The notes under the pieces were generated by a model. The model did no database searches and had not been told where the DNA came from. It saw only the letters and a program-made list of their open reading frames with translations. From NCBI RefSeq assembly GCF_000826645.1, contig NZ_JXJP01000020.1, positions 1 to 64,000 of the forward strand: a stretch of DNA of 64,000 bases, read 5' to 3'. This DNA is from Psychroserpens mesophilus (GTDB taxonomy: Bacteria; Bacteroidota; Bacteroidia; Flavobacteriales; Flavobacteriaceae). The position numbers and the translations under genes are program-made. Below are positions 16,926-25,216 of this stretch, one piece after another; position 1 is the first letter of the stretch; each line of letters opens with the position of its first letter.

Positions 16926-18718
16926 TAGTTTCCTTTATTAATAAGCGGTTTAGGTAAATTTTGATTTTTTACAGCATCTCTTTTTTTCTTGACCTCTTTA
17001 ACAGATTCTGGCAAGTTTCTAGAGGCTTTATTCACGTCATCTTTATCCTTTTCTCTGGCTGTGTCTATACGATCAAATAAGGCTTCATCAAAAAATTCTT
17101 CCTCAGGAATATATTCATCCAGGCCTTTAATAACTGGAAGTTCTAGAGGAGGATCATCGCTAAATAAATCCTCAACACTGTTTGGACGTTCTTCTTCACG
17201 CCAATCAAAACCTCTAAATTTTCGTGCGTTTTCGGGAAAACGAGATTCAGGATAAATTTCACCATCTACTTGATTGATTAGTGTGACTATTTTATAACCT
17301 TCATCGAATTTCATGTTGATTTTACCAGATTTCGATTTATTGATACCTATAAGCGAATCTTCATCATTTCTTGAATAAAAAATGATTTCTGCATTTTTGA
17401 TAATGTCGATGTTATACAATTCATTATTTTCAAATAAACCAATGAGTCGCTGACCTTTGATTTGATTGAAGCCACCTCCAATCGTATCTTTACTTATTAA
17501 AAACGCATTATTAAACACCTTTAAAGAATCGAGTTCCTCTTTTTCAACATTAGAAATGAGATGAATTGAATCTCCAGTCATTTGATTCCCTAGATTCCAC
17601 ATAATAGGCCTTCTTTTGATACTATAAGCATCACCTGATGAAAACCGATCTAAATTGATAAGTTGTGTTAACCCCGTTTTATGATCTGCATGAATGGAAT
17701 CTGCTTTTCCACTCATATCACTCTTGTACATTTTGGCATTGTAAAAAGCTCGTGTGATACGATGTTCAGGTTGTCCTGTAATCATTAATGTATCGGCATG
17801 AATATAGACAGAATCTTTCTCCTGAACTGTAATCGCTAAAGCACGTTTGGTAATAAAAACAGAATCTTGAGCTCTGAATACTTCCGCATAATGCCCTTTG
17901 ATGATACTTTTGTTGATGGTATCGGTTACTACTATATTATTGGTGGCAGATGCGAAACTTCGATTTCTGTCAAAATATAAGCTGTCACCAACAACTTCTC
18001 TATTATTATAATTGATTTTTGAGTTTTTAATGAAATAACCTGTGTCATTATTCGTATTGTAAAAACCACGTTCACAATATATTTTACTAGAATCACCAAC
18101 TATGGTTGATGGTCCATACATATAAGAATGACCAGTTTCAGAATAAAAATCGAGTTGATTGGTATTGAGCGTATATTCAGGATTTACCAAAACGACATCT
18201 TTGAGAAACCTGTATTTACTCGAATCCATATAATAGCGACCAACCTGACTTGTAATGGTTCCTGAAGAATCTCTGACTACCTTTCCCTTAGTCCTGTAAT
18301 ACGCTTCTTGTTTAGTTCTGTCAAAGTATAGCGTATCTGTTGTTAAAACAGATTGAGGTTCGGTAAGTACCACATCGCCTGCAGCAAAAGCCATTTTAGT
18401 AATGCCACTATATTCGACATACTTCGACGTCATGTTTATAGTGTCACCTTGCTTCAAAACCACATCACTAAAGGCTTCAATAAAATCTTCATCCTGATAG
18501 TAAATGGCTTTATCGCACCACATATCAATACCCTCGTGAACCACATGTATTTGCGCCTGATCACTTCTTACAAACGTGGTTATGTTATCACCTTTAAGTG
18601 AATCTTTTACCGTAAAGCCAGAATATTCAATTCTGATTTTTTTTGGTTGCTGCGAATAGGAGAGCAGTGTTGAAAAACAACAGGAAAATAAAAGGATGTA
18701 TCTGAAAACTAGATTCAA
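16925..18718 (-). CDS. OstA/LptA-like exported protein
   Basis: A 597-residue protein with a signal peptide (residues 5-22, ending SYSQ). Residues 30-330 contain repeated beta-strand units typical of the OstA/LptA beta-jellyroll (e.g. ADKAIYYQDEDFIEAFSDVVLKQGDT, LTTDTLYFDRTKQEAYYRTKGKVV, given here as landmarks), a fold that carries lipopolysaccharide across the periplasm. The C-terminal third is charged and less conserved. In Flavobacteriaceae such proteins are annotated as OstA-like; a role in LPS transport is likely by fold but not shown. It is the first gene of a two-gene unit with the aminotransferase. Confidence 0.82.
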   Translation of the reverse strand: MNLVFRYILLFSCCFSTLLSYSQQPKKIRIEYSGFTVKDSLKGDNITTFVRSDQAQIHVVHEGIDMWCDKAIYYQDEDFIEAFSDVVLKQGDTINMTSKYVEYSGITKMAFAAGDVVLTEPQSVLTTDTLYFDRTKQEAYYRTKGKVVRDSSGTITSQVGRYYMDSSKYRFLKDVVLVNPEYTLNTNQLDFYSETGHSYMYGPSTIVGDSSKIYCERGFYNTNNDTGYFIKNSKINYNNREVVGDSLYFDRNRSFASATNNIVVTDTINKSIIKGHYAEVFRAQDSVFITKRALAITVQEKDSVYIHADTLMITGQPEHRITRAFYNAKMYKSDMSGKADSIHADHKTGLTQLINLDRFSSGDAYSIKRRPIMWNLGNQMTGDSIHLISNVEKEELDSLKVFNNAFLISKDTIGGGFNQIKGQRLIGLFENNELYNIDIIKNAEIIFYSRNDEDSLIGINKSKSGKINMKFDEGYKIVTLINQVDGEIYPESRFPENARKFRGFDWREEERPNSVEDLFSDDPPLELPVIKGLDEYIPEEEFFDEALFDRIDTAREKDKDDVNKASRNLPESVKEVKKKRDAVKNQNLPKPLINKGN

Positions 18719-18827
18719 GGTATTATGTTTTGCTCCAAAAATAACTATTATCCCTATGGAATAGTATGCCTTAACAGATTTTTAATAGTGAAATAAAATC
18801 CATTGATTATTAAGATTCTTCATTTTG

Positions 18828-18854
18828 CACTTCGACTGCGCTCAGTGTGACACT
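18828..18854 (-). repeat. Dispersed intergenic repeat, copy 1 (GTCACACTGAGCGCAGTCG type)
   Basis: On the minus strand this stretch reads TAGTGTCACACTGAGCGCAG and continues TCGAAGTG. It matches 24142-24166 at nearly every base but in the opposite orientation. It lies a few bases beyond the purA stop codon. Similar short intergenic elements are common in flavobacterial genomes. Confidence 0.65.
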
Positions 18855-18858
18855 AAGA

Positions 18859-20130
18859 TTATCTATTGATTGTTTGTGTTCTATCTGGTCCTACGGAAAC
18901 AATTGTAATAGGAATTTCTAATTCTTTTTCAAGAAATTCGATGTACTCATTAAGTTCTATTGGAAATTGAGACACCTCTCTCATTTTGGTTAGATCTTCT
19001 TTCCAGCCTTTGAATTCAGTATAAATTGGTGTTACATTTTCAGGCTCTATGTTAAAAGGCAAATGCGTAATAGTTTCTCCTTTGTATTTATAGGCGGTAC
19101 ACACTTTTAATGTTTTAAAACCAGAAAGCACGTCACCTTTCATCATGCTTAATTGTGTCACACCATTGACCTCACATGCATATTTAAGAGCCACCAAATC
19201 TAACCAGCCACAACGACGAGGTCGTCCAGTAACTGCGCCAAATTCATGACCAATTCGCGCCATTTCGGCACCAGTTTTATCAAATAATTCAGTTGGAAAT
19301 GGTCCTGAGCCAACACGAGTTGTGTATGCTTTAAAGATTCCGAAAACTTCTCCAATTCTATTTGGAGCCACGCCTAAACCAGTGCAAGCTCCTGAGGCTG
19401 TGGTGTTTGATGAGGTTACAAACGGATATGTTCCGAAGTCGATATCTAATAAAGAACCTTGAGCGCCTTCAGCTAAAATAGATTTTCCGGTTTTTAACGC
19501 CTGATTTAAATAGTGTTCACTATCTATAAATTGCAATGCTTTTAAACGTTCAACCGCAGCAAAGAATTCATCTTCCATTTCTTTTAGATCGTATTGAATA
19601 TCTACGTTATAGAATCCAATCATGGCTTCATGCTTATTTGCTAAAGCTCTGTATTTTTCTTTCCAGTTCTCTAATTCAAGATCTCCAATTCTAATGCCGT
19701 TACGACCAGTTTTGTCCATGTATGTCGGACCAATACCTTTAAGTGTTGAACCAATTTTAGCCTTACCTTTAGCTGTTTCGGAAGCAGCATCAAGCAAACG
19801 ATGTGTTGGTAAAATAACGTGAGCTTTTCTTGAAATGATTAACTTAGATTTATAATCTAAATTAAACTGATCTAAACCATCTAATTCCTGTACAAAAACA
19901 ACAGGATCAATAACAACACCATTACCAATGACATTAATTGAATCTTTATGAAAAATACCTGAAGGAATTGTTCGTAATACATGTTTAATACCATCAAATT
20001 CTAAAGTGTGACCTGCATTAGGACCACCTTGAAAACGCGCAATAATATTGTATTTGGAAGTGAGTACATCAACAATTTTTCCTTTGCCTTCGTCTCCCCA
20101 TTGTAATCCTAGTAGTAAATCTACTGCCAT
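18859..20130 (-). CDS. purA: Adenylosuccinate synthetase
   Basis: GTP-dependent ligation of aspartate to IMP, the committed step to AMP. The 423-residue length and motifs are standard: GDEGKGK at residues 12-18 with catalytic Asp13, a GGPNAGHT block with the catalytic His, IGTTLKGIGPTY-like (GSTLKGIGPTY), EGAQGSLLDIDFGTYPFVTSSN, and GRPRRCGWLD. Cytosolic. It is transcribed after fur with only an 8-base gap, so purA and fur share a transcript with relA/spoT probably upstream. Confidence 0.97.
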   Translation of the reverse strand: MAVDLLLGLQWGDEGKGKIVDVLTSKYNIIARFQGGPNAGHTLEFDGIKHVLRTIPSGIFHKDSINVIGNGVVIDPVVFVQELDGLDQFNLDYKSKLIISRKAHVILPTHRLLDAASETAKGKAKIGSTLKGIGPTYMDKTGRNGIRIGDLELENWKEKYRALANKHEAMIGFYNVDIQYDLKEMEDEFFAAVERLKALQFIDSEHYLNQALKTGKSILAEGAQGSLLDIDFGTYPFVTSSNTTASGACTGLGVAPNRIGEVFGIFKAYTTRVGSGPFPTELFDKTGAEMARIGHEFGAVTGRPRRCGWLDLVALKYACEVNGVTQLSMMKGDVLSGFKTLKVCTAYKYKGETITHLPFNIEPENVTPIYTEFKGWKEDLTKMREVSQFPIELNEYIEFLEKELEIPITIVSVGPDRTQTINR

Positions 20131-20138
20131 TGTATAAT

Positions 20139-20594
20139 CTAATTAGTTGGTTTGTTCTTTGTTCCGTAAAAGTAGAGTGAATGATTAGAAATTGAAATAT
20201 CAAAAACTTCCTCAATGGTCTTTTTTATAGACTGTATTCGAGGATCGCAAAATTCGATAACTTCACCTGTATCAGTTAGAATCACATGGTCGTGTTGCTT
20301 ATCGAAATATGACTTTTCATAATGTGCTTGATTTTGGCCAAACTGATGTTTACGAACCAATGCACATTCCAGAAGAATTTCAATGGTATTATAAAGTGTA
20401 GCACGACTTACACGATAGTTCTTGTTTTTCATTTTGATATATAAAGATTCAATATCAAAATGCTCTTCGCTATCATAAATTTCTTGAAGTATAGCGTAGC
20501 GCTCAGGTGTTTTTCTGTGGCCTTTTTCTTCTAGAAATTTTGTAAAAACGTTCTTTACAATGTCTTGATTACTCTGTTCTGTACTTGTACTCAT
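20139..20594 (-). CDS. Fur family transcriptional regulator
   Basis: A protein of about 151 residues with the Fur winged-helix domain ([48 protein letters not shown]) and a dimerisation domain with metal-site histidines ([29 protein letters not shown]). The CxxC structural zinc pair that usually follows HHH/HDH (C..CG) is replaced by TDTG, and there is no C-terminal cysteine pair, so structural zinc is probably lost as in other Bacteroidota Fur proteins. An upstream ATG at 20618 is in frame, but [10 protein letters not shown] at 20594 fits better. Which metal it senses cannot be told. Confidence 0.88.
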   Translation of the reverse strand: MSTSTEQSNQDIVKNVFTKFLEEKGHRKTPERYAILQEIYDSEEHFDIESLYIKMKNKNYRVSRATLYNTIEILLECALVRKHQFGQNQAHYEKSYFDKQHDHVILTDTGEVIEFCDPRIQSIKKTIEEVFDISISNHSLYFYGTKNKPTN

Positions 20595-20618
20595 AATTTG
20601 TGTTGCGAATTTACGCAA

Positions 20619-22823
20619 TTATACTCTTGTCACCTTATCTATTCCATTAATTTTTTTAAGGTTATCCATAAGTTTTTTCAACATTGTATTGTTAGTAACT
20701 ACCACATTTATCTTTCCAGAAAAGATACCACCATCAGTATCAAAACTGATGCTTTTCATATTGACATGCATGTTTGAAGAAATTTCTTTAGTAATATTAT
20801 TTACCAAGCCTAAATTGTCAATTCCTGATAAAGTGATTTGAGCTGAAAATTCCTGCTGAGATGAATCTATCCATTTGGCCTGCATAATGCGATAGGCGTA
20901 ATTAGATTGCAAGCTTAAGGCATTCGGGCAGTTTTTTTTATGAACTTTTATACCTTCGTTAATGGTGAGAAATCCAAACACGGGATCACCAGGAATAGGG
21001 TTGCAACATGTTGACAGCTTATAGTCGAGCTTTTCTTCTTCTTTACCAAAAACAAGCATATCATATTTGGCAGTAATTTCATCTTTATCAAGGTCTGGAG
21101 CAACAGATGGCTTACGAATTTTACTTTTAATGTAAGTCATAAACATATTGCTACGGGAAGCTGCGTATTCCTTGAGCATTTTGTTGTCTATTGTACCAAT
21201 ACCAACTCTGTAAAATAGATCGAGACTAGTTTTTAGTTTGAAGTGATTTACCATTTCGTTAATCGACTTCTCATCCAGACTAATTTTAAGTTGTTTAAGT
21301 TTCCGTCTTAAGATCTCTTTTCCATCTTCAGCTACTTCCTTCTTTTCATCTTTTAAAGACGATTTGATTTTGCTGCGAGCTCTAGCTGTAGTGGCATAAT
21401 CAAGCCAGTTGCTGTTGGGTTTTATGTTTTCCGAAGTTAAAATCTCTACCTGATCACCACTATTGAGTTCATGGCTTAAAGGCACTAATTTACCATTGAC
21501 CTTCGCGCCACGAGTTTTCATGCCAACTTGAGTATGTACGCTAAATGCAAAATCTAAAGGTGTAGCTCCTTTTGGTAAGGACTTTAAATCACCATTAGGA
21601 GTAAACACATAAATCTCTTTGGCATAGAGGTTAAGTTTAAATTGCTCAACAAAATCGACGGCATTTGTTTCATTGCTTTCAAGCGCTTCTTGTAATTTGT
21701 CAATCCATGTGTCTAAGGCATCTTCGGCATTACCTTGTTTATATTTGTAGTGTGCAGCGTAACCTTTTTCGGCAATTTCATTCATTCGCTCACTACGAAT
21801 TTGCACTTCTACCCAACGTCCTTTCGGACCCATTACTGTGATGTGTAAAGCTTCATAACCGGTAGATTTTGGCGATGAAATCCAGTCACGCAAGCGAATT
21901 GGATTGGGTGTAAAATGGTCTGTGACGATGGAATAGATTTTCCAAGCGATAAATTTTTCGTTACCTAGATCGGATTTGTATATAATTCTAACGGCAAACT
22001 TGTCGTACACCTCTTCGAAGGAGACCCCTTGTTTAACCATTTTTCGTCTTATGGAATAAATAGATTTTGGACGACCTTTGATTTCATAGTTTAGGCCTTC
22101 GCTATCTAAGGAATCGACAATGACTTTAGAAAACTCCTTGATGTATTTATCCTGTTCTTCTTTACTCTCCTGAATTTTTTCAAGAATATCATGATACACT
22201 TCAGGTTCGGTATATTTTAATCCTAAGTCTTCGAGTTCAGTTTTAATATTATAAAGCCCAATTCTATGCGCTAGAGGTGCGTAGATGTAAAGGGTTTCAG
22301 AAGCTATTTTTTCCTGTTTATCTGGTCGCATCGAATCCATAGTTTGCATGTTATGGAGTCGGTCTGCGATTTTAATAATAATTACTCGCACGTCATCATT
22401 TAGTGTGAGTAACATCTTTCGGAAGTTCTCTGCTTGCGTCGAAACGTCTTTATCCTTATTTAGAGATGAAATTTTTGTAAGTCCGTCAACAATACGAGCA
22501 ATCGTTTCACCAAACATGCGTTCGATGTCAGCGAGTTTATAATCTGGATTATCTTCTACTACATCATGAAGTAGTGCCGCAGCAATACAGGTCGCATCTA
22601 ATCCTATCTCACTGGCTACAATTCTGGCAACAGCAATAGGATGAAAAATATAGGCTTCACCAGATTTCCGACGTTGATCTTTATGCGCATCAACAGCTAC
22701 CTCAAACGCCTGACGAATTAATTTTTTGTCAGTGGTTGAAAGTGTCTGGTAGCTCACTTTAAGAAGGTCTTTGTAAGCTTTTGCAATCTCTGCATTTTCC
22801 TTTTCGATGTCTACTTCTGCCAT
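20619..22823 (-). CDS. Bifunctional (p)ppGpp synthetase/hydrolase (RelA/SpoT family)
   Basis: A 734-residue Rel/SpoT homologue that makes and degrades the stringent-response alarmone. The hydrolase HD domain is intact (His61 in FHPIAVA, HD at 86-87 in LLHDVVEDN, and a second conserved block IIIKIADRLHNMQTM). The synthetase domain (about 245-360) has KGRPKSIYSIRRKM and RDWISSPKSTGYEALH. TGS (about 410-470, IYVFTPNGDLKSLPKGATPLDFAF) and a C-terminal ACT domain (about 660-734) follow. With HD residues in place it should be bifunctional like Rel, the single long RSH of most Bacteroidota. It precedes fur in the same direction. Confidence 0.95.
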   Translation of the reverse strand: MAEVDIEKENAEIAKAYKDLLKVSYQTLSTTDKKLIRQAFEVAVDAHKDQRRKSGEAYIFHPIAVARIVASEIGLDATCIAAALLHDVVEDNPDYKLADIERMFGETIARIVDGLTKISSLNKDKDVSTQAENFRKMLLTLNDDVRVIIIKIADRLHNMQTMDSMRPDKQEKIASETLYIYAPLAHRIGLYNIKTELEDLGLKYTEPEVYHDILEKIQESKEEQDKYIKEFSKVIVDSLDSEGLNYEIKGRPKSIYSIRRKMVKQGVSFEEVYDKFAVRIIYKSDLGNEKFIAWKIYSIVTDHFTPNPIRLRDWISSPKSTGYEALHITVMGPKGRWVEVQIRSERMNEIAEKGYAAHYKYKQGNAEDALDTWIDKLQEALESNETNAVDFVEQFKLNLYAKEIYVFTPNGDLKSLPKGATPLDFAFSVHTQVGMKTRGAKVNGKLVPLSHELNSGDQVEILTSENIKPNSNWLDYATTARARSKIKSSLKDEKKEVAEDGKEILRRKLKQLKISLDEKSINEMVNHFKLKTSLDLFYRVGIGTIDNKMLKEYAASRSNMFMTYIKSKIRKPSVAPDLDKDEITAKYDMLVFGKEEEKLDYKLSTCCNPIPGDPVFGFLTINEGIKVHKKNCPNALSLQSNYAYRIMQAKWIDSSQQEFSAQITLSGIDNLGLVNNITKEISSNMHVNMKSISFDTDGGIFSGKINVVVTNNTMLKKLMDNLKKINGIDKVTRV

Positions 22824-22875
22824 AAAACTAAAGTAGCAATAAGAAATGTAATGTGCAATGTGTTAGAGTAATTTA

Positions 22876-24108
22876 TTATTTCCTCAAATTTTTAATACGC
22901 TCCAAAAGTGTAGGATGTGAATAATGCATCCAAACATACGATGGATGAGGTGTTAAATTACTCAAACTGTTTTTAGATAATTTTTTAAGCGATGTAATTA
23001 AAGGTTCAGCTTTATACGTTGTCTTTGCGTAGTCGTCAGCCTGATATTCAAATTGTCTTGACATATAGTTCATGGCTAATCCTATAAGTTCTGAAATTGG
23101 AGAATACAACATTCCGAAGGCAATTAAACCGACATGAAAACTTGGAATTTTAACACCTAGCGCATTTGATAACAACGGATTAGAAATAAACACAGATAAA
23201 ACAAACAGCATAATTCCTGTTAGCAGAATAGAGGTAGCCAAATTGAAAATGATGTGATTTCGTTTGTAATGACCAACTTCATGAGCCAGAACAGCAACGA
23301 TTTCTTCTTCCTCTAAATCATTAATCAGTGTGTCATATAATGTAATTCGTTTTTCACTTCCGAAGCCTGAAAAATAGGCATTGGCTTTAGTGCTTCGTTT
23401 AGAACCATCGATTACAAAAATATGCTTTAAGCTGAAGCCAACCGATTGCGCATACTCTGAAATCTGCTCGCGTAAGGTGCCATCTTCTAAAGGTGTTTGT
23501 TTATTAAATAATGGAACGATAAGTCTGGCATAAAATAAGTTCATAAAAATGGTAAATACCGTTATAATTGCCCAAGCATAGAGCCAGAACTGTTCCTGTG
23601 TTTGCTGGTAAAACCAAATGATTAAAGCTAAAATGCCACCACCTACAAGAGCCATCATGAGCAATCCTTTTAGTTTATCAATAATGAAGGTTTTAATTGT
23701 GGTCTTATTGAAACCAAATTGCTCTTCAATAACAAAAGTTTTATATATTGAAAAAGGTGTCGAAATGATATCACTTCCAAGCATAATTATCCCGAAGAAG
23801 ATTAGCGCTATAACAATCGGATTTTCACTGTAGCTTCTGGCGATATTATCGACAAATTCAAAACCATCAAAGAATAAAAAAGCGAGTGTCAATATAAATG
23901 AAAAGGTAGAACTCAAAATCCCGAACGTATAATTCGTTTTTTTATAAGCTTGTGATTTGTTGTAATCAGCTGCATCATACACATCGCTAAGTTCAACTGG
24001 AATGGCATCATTATAATGTTTGGCATTAAGTGCATTAAGTACTTTATCGATAATAAAATTAATAACGATGATACTTATAATGGTATAAAATAGGATCTCT
24101 GAGTTCAT
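22876..24108 (-). CDS. M48 family zinc metalloprotease (Ste24-like)
   Basis: A 410-residue integral membrane protease of the CAAX prenyl protease 1/Ste24 type. Several membrane segments flank the catalytic motif HEVGH at residues 276-280 (zinc ligands His276 and His280, catalytic Glu277). The third ligand is probably the Glu in the block SELIGLAMNYMSRQFEYQAD around residue 350. Bacterial members degrade or mature membrane proteins; CAAX substrates are not expected here. Monocistronic, bounded by a dispersed repeat on its 5' side. Confidence 0.93.
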   Translation of the reverse strand: MNSEILFYTIISIIVINFIIDKVLNALNAKHYNDAIPVELSDVYDAADYNKSQAYKKTNYTFGILSSTFSFILTLAFLFFDGFEFVDNIARSYSENPIVIALIFFGIIMLGSDIISTPFSIYKTFVIEEQFGFNKTTIKTFIIDKLKGLLMMALVGGGILALIIWFYQQTQEQFWLYAWAIITVFTIFMNLFYARLIVPLFNKQTPLEDGTLREQISEYAQSVGFSLKHIFVIDGSKRSTKANAYFSGFGSEKRITLYDTLINDLEEEEIVAVLAHEVGHYKRNHIIFNLATSILLTGIMLFVLSVFISNPLLSNALGVKIPSFHVGLIAFGMLYSPISELIGLAMNYMSRQFEYQADDYAKTTYKAEPLITSLKKLSKNSLSNLTPHPSYVWMHYSHPTLLERIKNLRK

Positions 24109-24141
24109 TTGATGTTTTTCGATTGCAAATATAAGTCTTCA

Positions 24142-24166
24142 TGTCATACTGAGCACAGTCGAAGTG
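24142..24166 (+). repeat. Dispersed intergenic repeat, copy 2 (GTCATACTGAGCACAGTCG type)
   Basis: TGTCATACTGAGCACAGTCG continuing AAGTG, nearly identical to the reverse complement of 18828-18854. It lies between the M48 protease start (24108) and the methyltransferase stop (24212). Confidence 0.65.
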
Positions 24167-24211
24167 TTTATTATGGTATAATCTTTATTGCTGTTTAAAC
24201 GGGTTATTATT

Positions 24212-25012
24212 TTATTTAAAATGTCGCTGTCTTTTTGCTTCGAAAATAAGAATTCCTGCAGCAACAGAAACGTTCATGCTATCAATTTTACCTTGCATTG
24301 GAATTATGATATTTTGAGTTGAGGCTTGAAGCCATTCGCTGGTTAATCCGTCAGCTTCTGTTCCTACAACAATTGCAGTAGGTTTGGTGTAATCTTGGGT
24401 GTGGTATGATTTTGAAGCTTGCAATGCAGCGCAATACATCTGGATATTATTTTTAGTAAGAAACTCTATAATTTCTGATGTAGAAGCCATCGCGATTTGA
24501 TTAGTAAAGACACAACCAACACTAGAACGAATAATGTTTGGATTGTATAAATCGGTTTTAGCATTTGCAATAATCACTGCATCAACATGAGCGGCATCTG
24601 CAGTTCGAAGTAAGGCACCAATATTACCTGGTTTTTCTGGAGCCTCTGCTACTAAAATTAAAGGATTTTTTTGTTCAAATTGTAGCATGTCTAACGTATG
24701 AGATTTACTTTTTACAACTGCTATAATGCCTTCAGTTGTATCTCTGTAAGCTAACTTTTGAAAGACCTCTTTTGAAATTTGTATGGTGTCAAATTGCTGT
24801 GTTGTAAATTTGTTTAGTTCTTTTTCTGAAAGAAGCTCGGGATAGAATAATAGTTTTTCAATGTGATAACCACCATTTAAGGCTAACGACAACTCGCGCT
24901 GACCTTCGATTATAAATAGACCTGTTTTTTTACGTTCACGCGATTTTTCTCTTAAAACAAGAATTTGTTTTACCAATGTATTTTGAGTACTGGTAATTTC
25001 TTTATATTGCAT
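24212..25012 (-). CDS. TrmH/SpoU family RNA 2'-O-methyltransferase
   Basis: A 266-residue SAM-dependent methyltransferase of the SPOUT superfamily, which adds 2'-O-methyl groups to tRNA or rRNA. The three family motifs are clear: motif 1 PGNIGALLRTADAA (N, G and R conserved; about residue 131), motif 2 IVVGTEADGL (about 217), motif 3 IPMQGKIDSMNVSVAAG (about 238). An N-terminal substrate-binding domain (residues 1-100, with ERKKTGLFIIEGQRE) is of the SpoU_sub_bind kind. The actual RNA target cannot be inferred. A good sigma-A-type promoter lies just upstream. Confidence 0.93.
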   Translation of the reverse strand: MQYKEITSTQNTLVKQILVLREKSRERKKTGLFIIEGQRELSLALNGGYHIEKLLFYPELLSEKELNKFTTQQFDTIQISKEVFQKLAYRDTTEGIIAVVKSKSHTLDMLQFEQKNPLILVAEAPEKPGNIGALLRTADAAHVDAVIIANAKTDLYNPNIIRSSVGCVFTNQIAMASTSEIIEFLTKNNIQMYCAALQASKSYHTQDYTKPTAIVVGTEADGLTSEWLQASTQNIIIPMQGKIDSMNVSVAAGILIFEAKRQRHFK

Positions 25013-25044
25013 TTGATAATATATTCAGTATATTTGAATACCCA

Positions 25045-25074
25045 CAAATTTACACTTTTCTAGTGCAATTGCAA
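25045..25074 (-). promoter_or_regulatory. Bacteroidota housekeeping promoter of the TrmH-family gene
   Basis: On the minus strand TTG (25074-25072), a 19-base spacer, then TAAATTTG (25052-25045), matching the Bacteroidota -33 TTG / -7 TAnnTTTG consensus with ideal spacing. The start codon at 25012 would give a leader of about 25-30 bases. Confidence 0.6.
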
Positions 25075-25216
25075 TGTGATTCGCTTATTTGAATTTCCGA
25101 TATTTTAGAACTAAAGGTAGGGAATCAAGGAACTTACTTGTTATAGTATTGACATCAATTGATTTAGCTTAAGGAGTTAATTTCAGAGTCAAAATAACTA
25201 ATCAAACTCTTTATTT

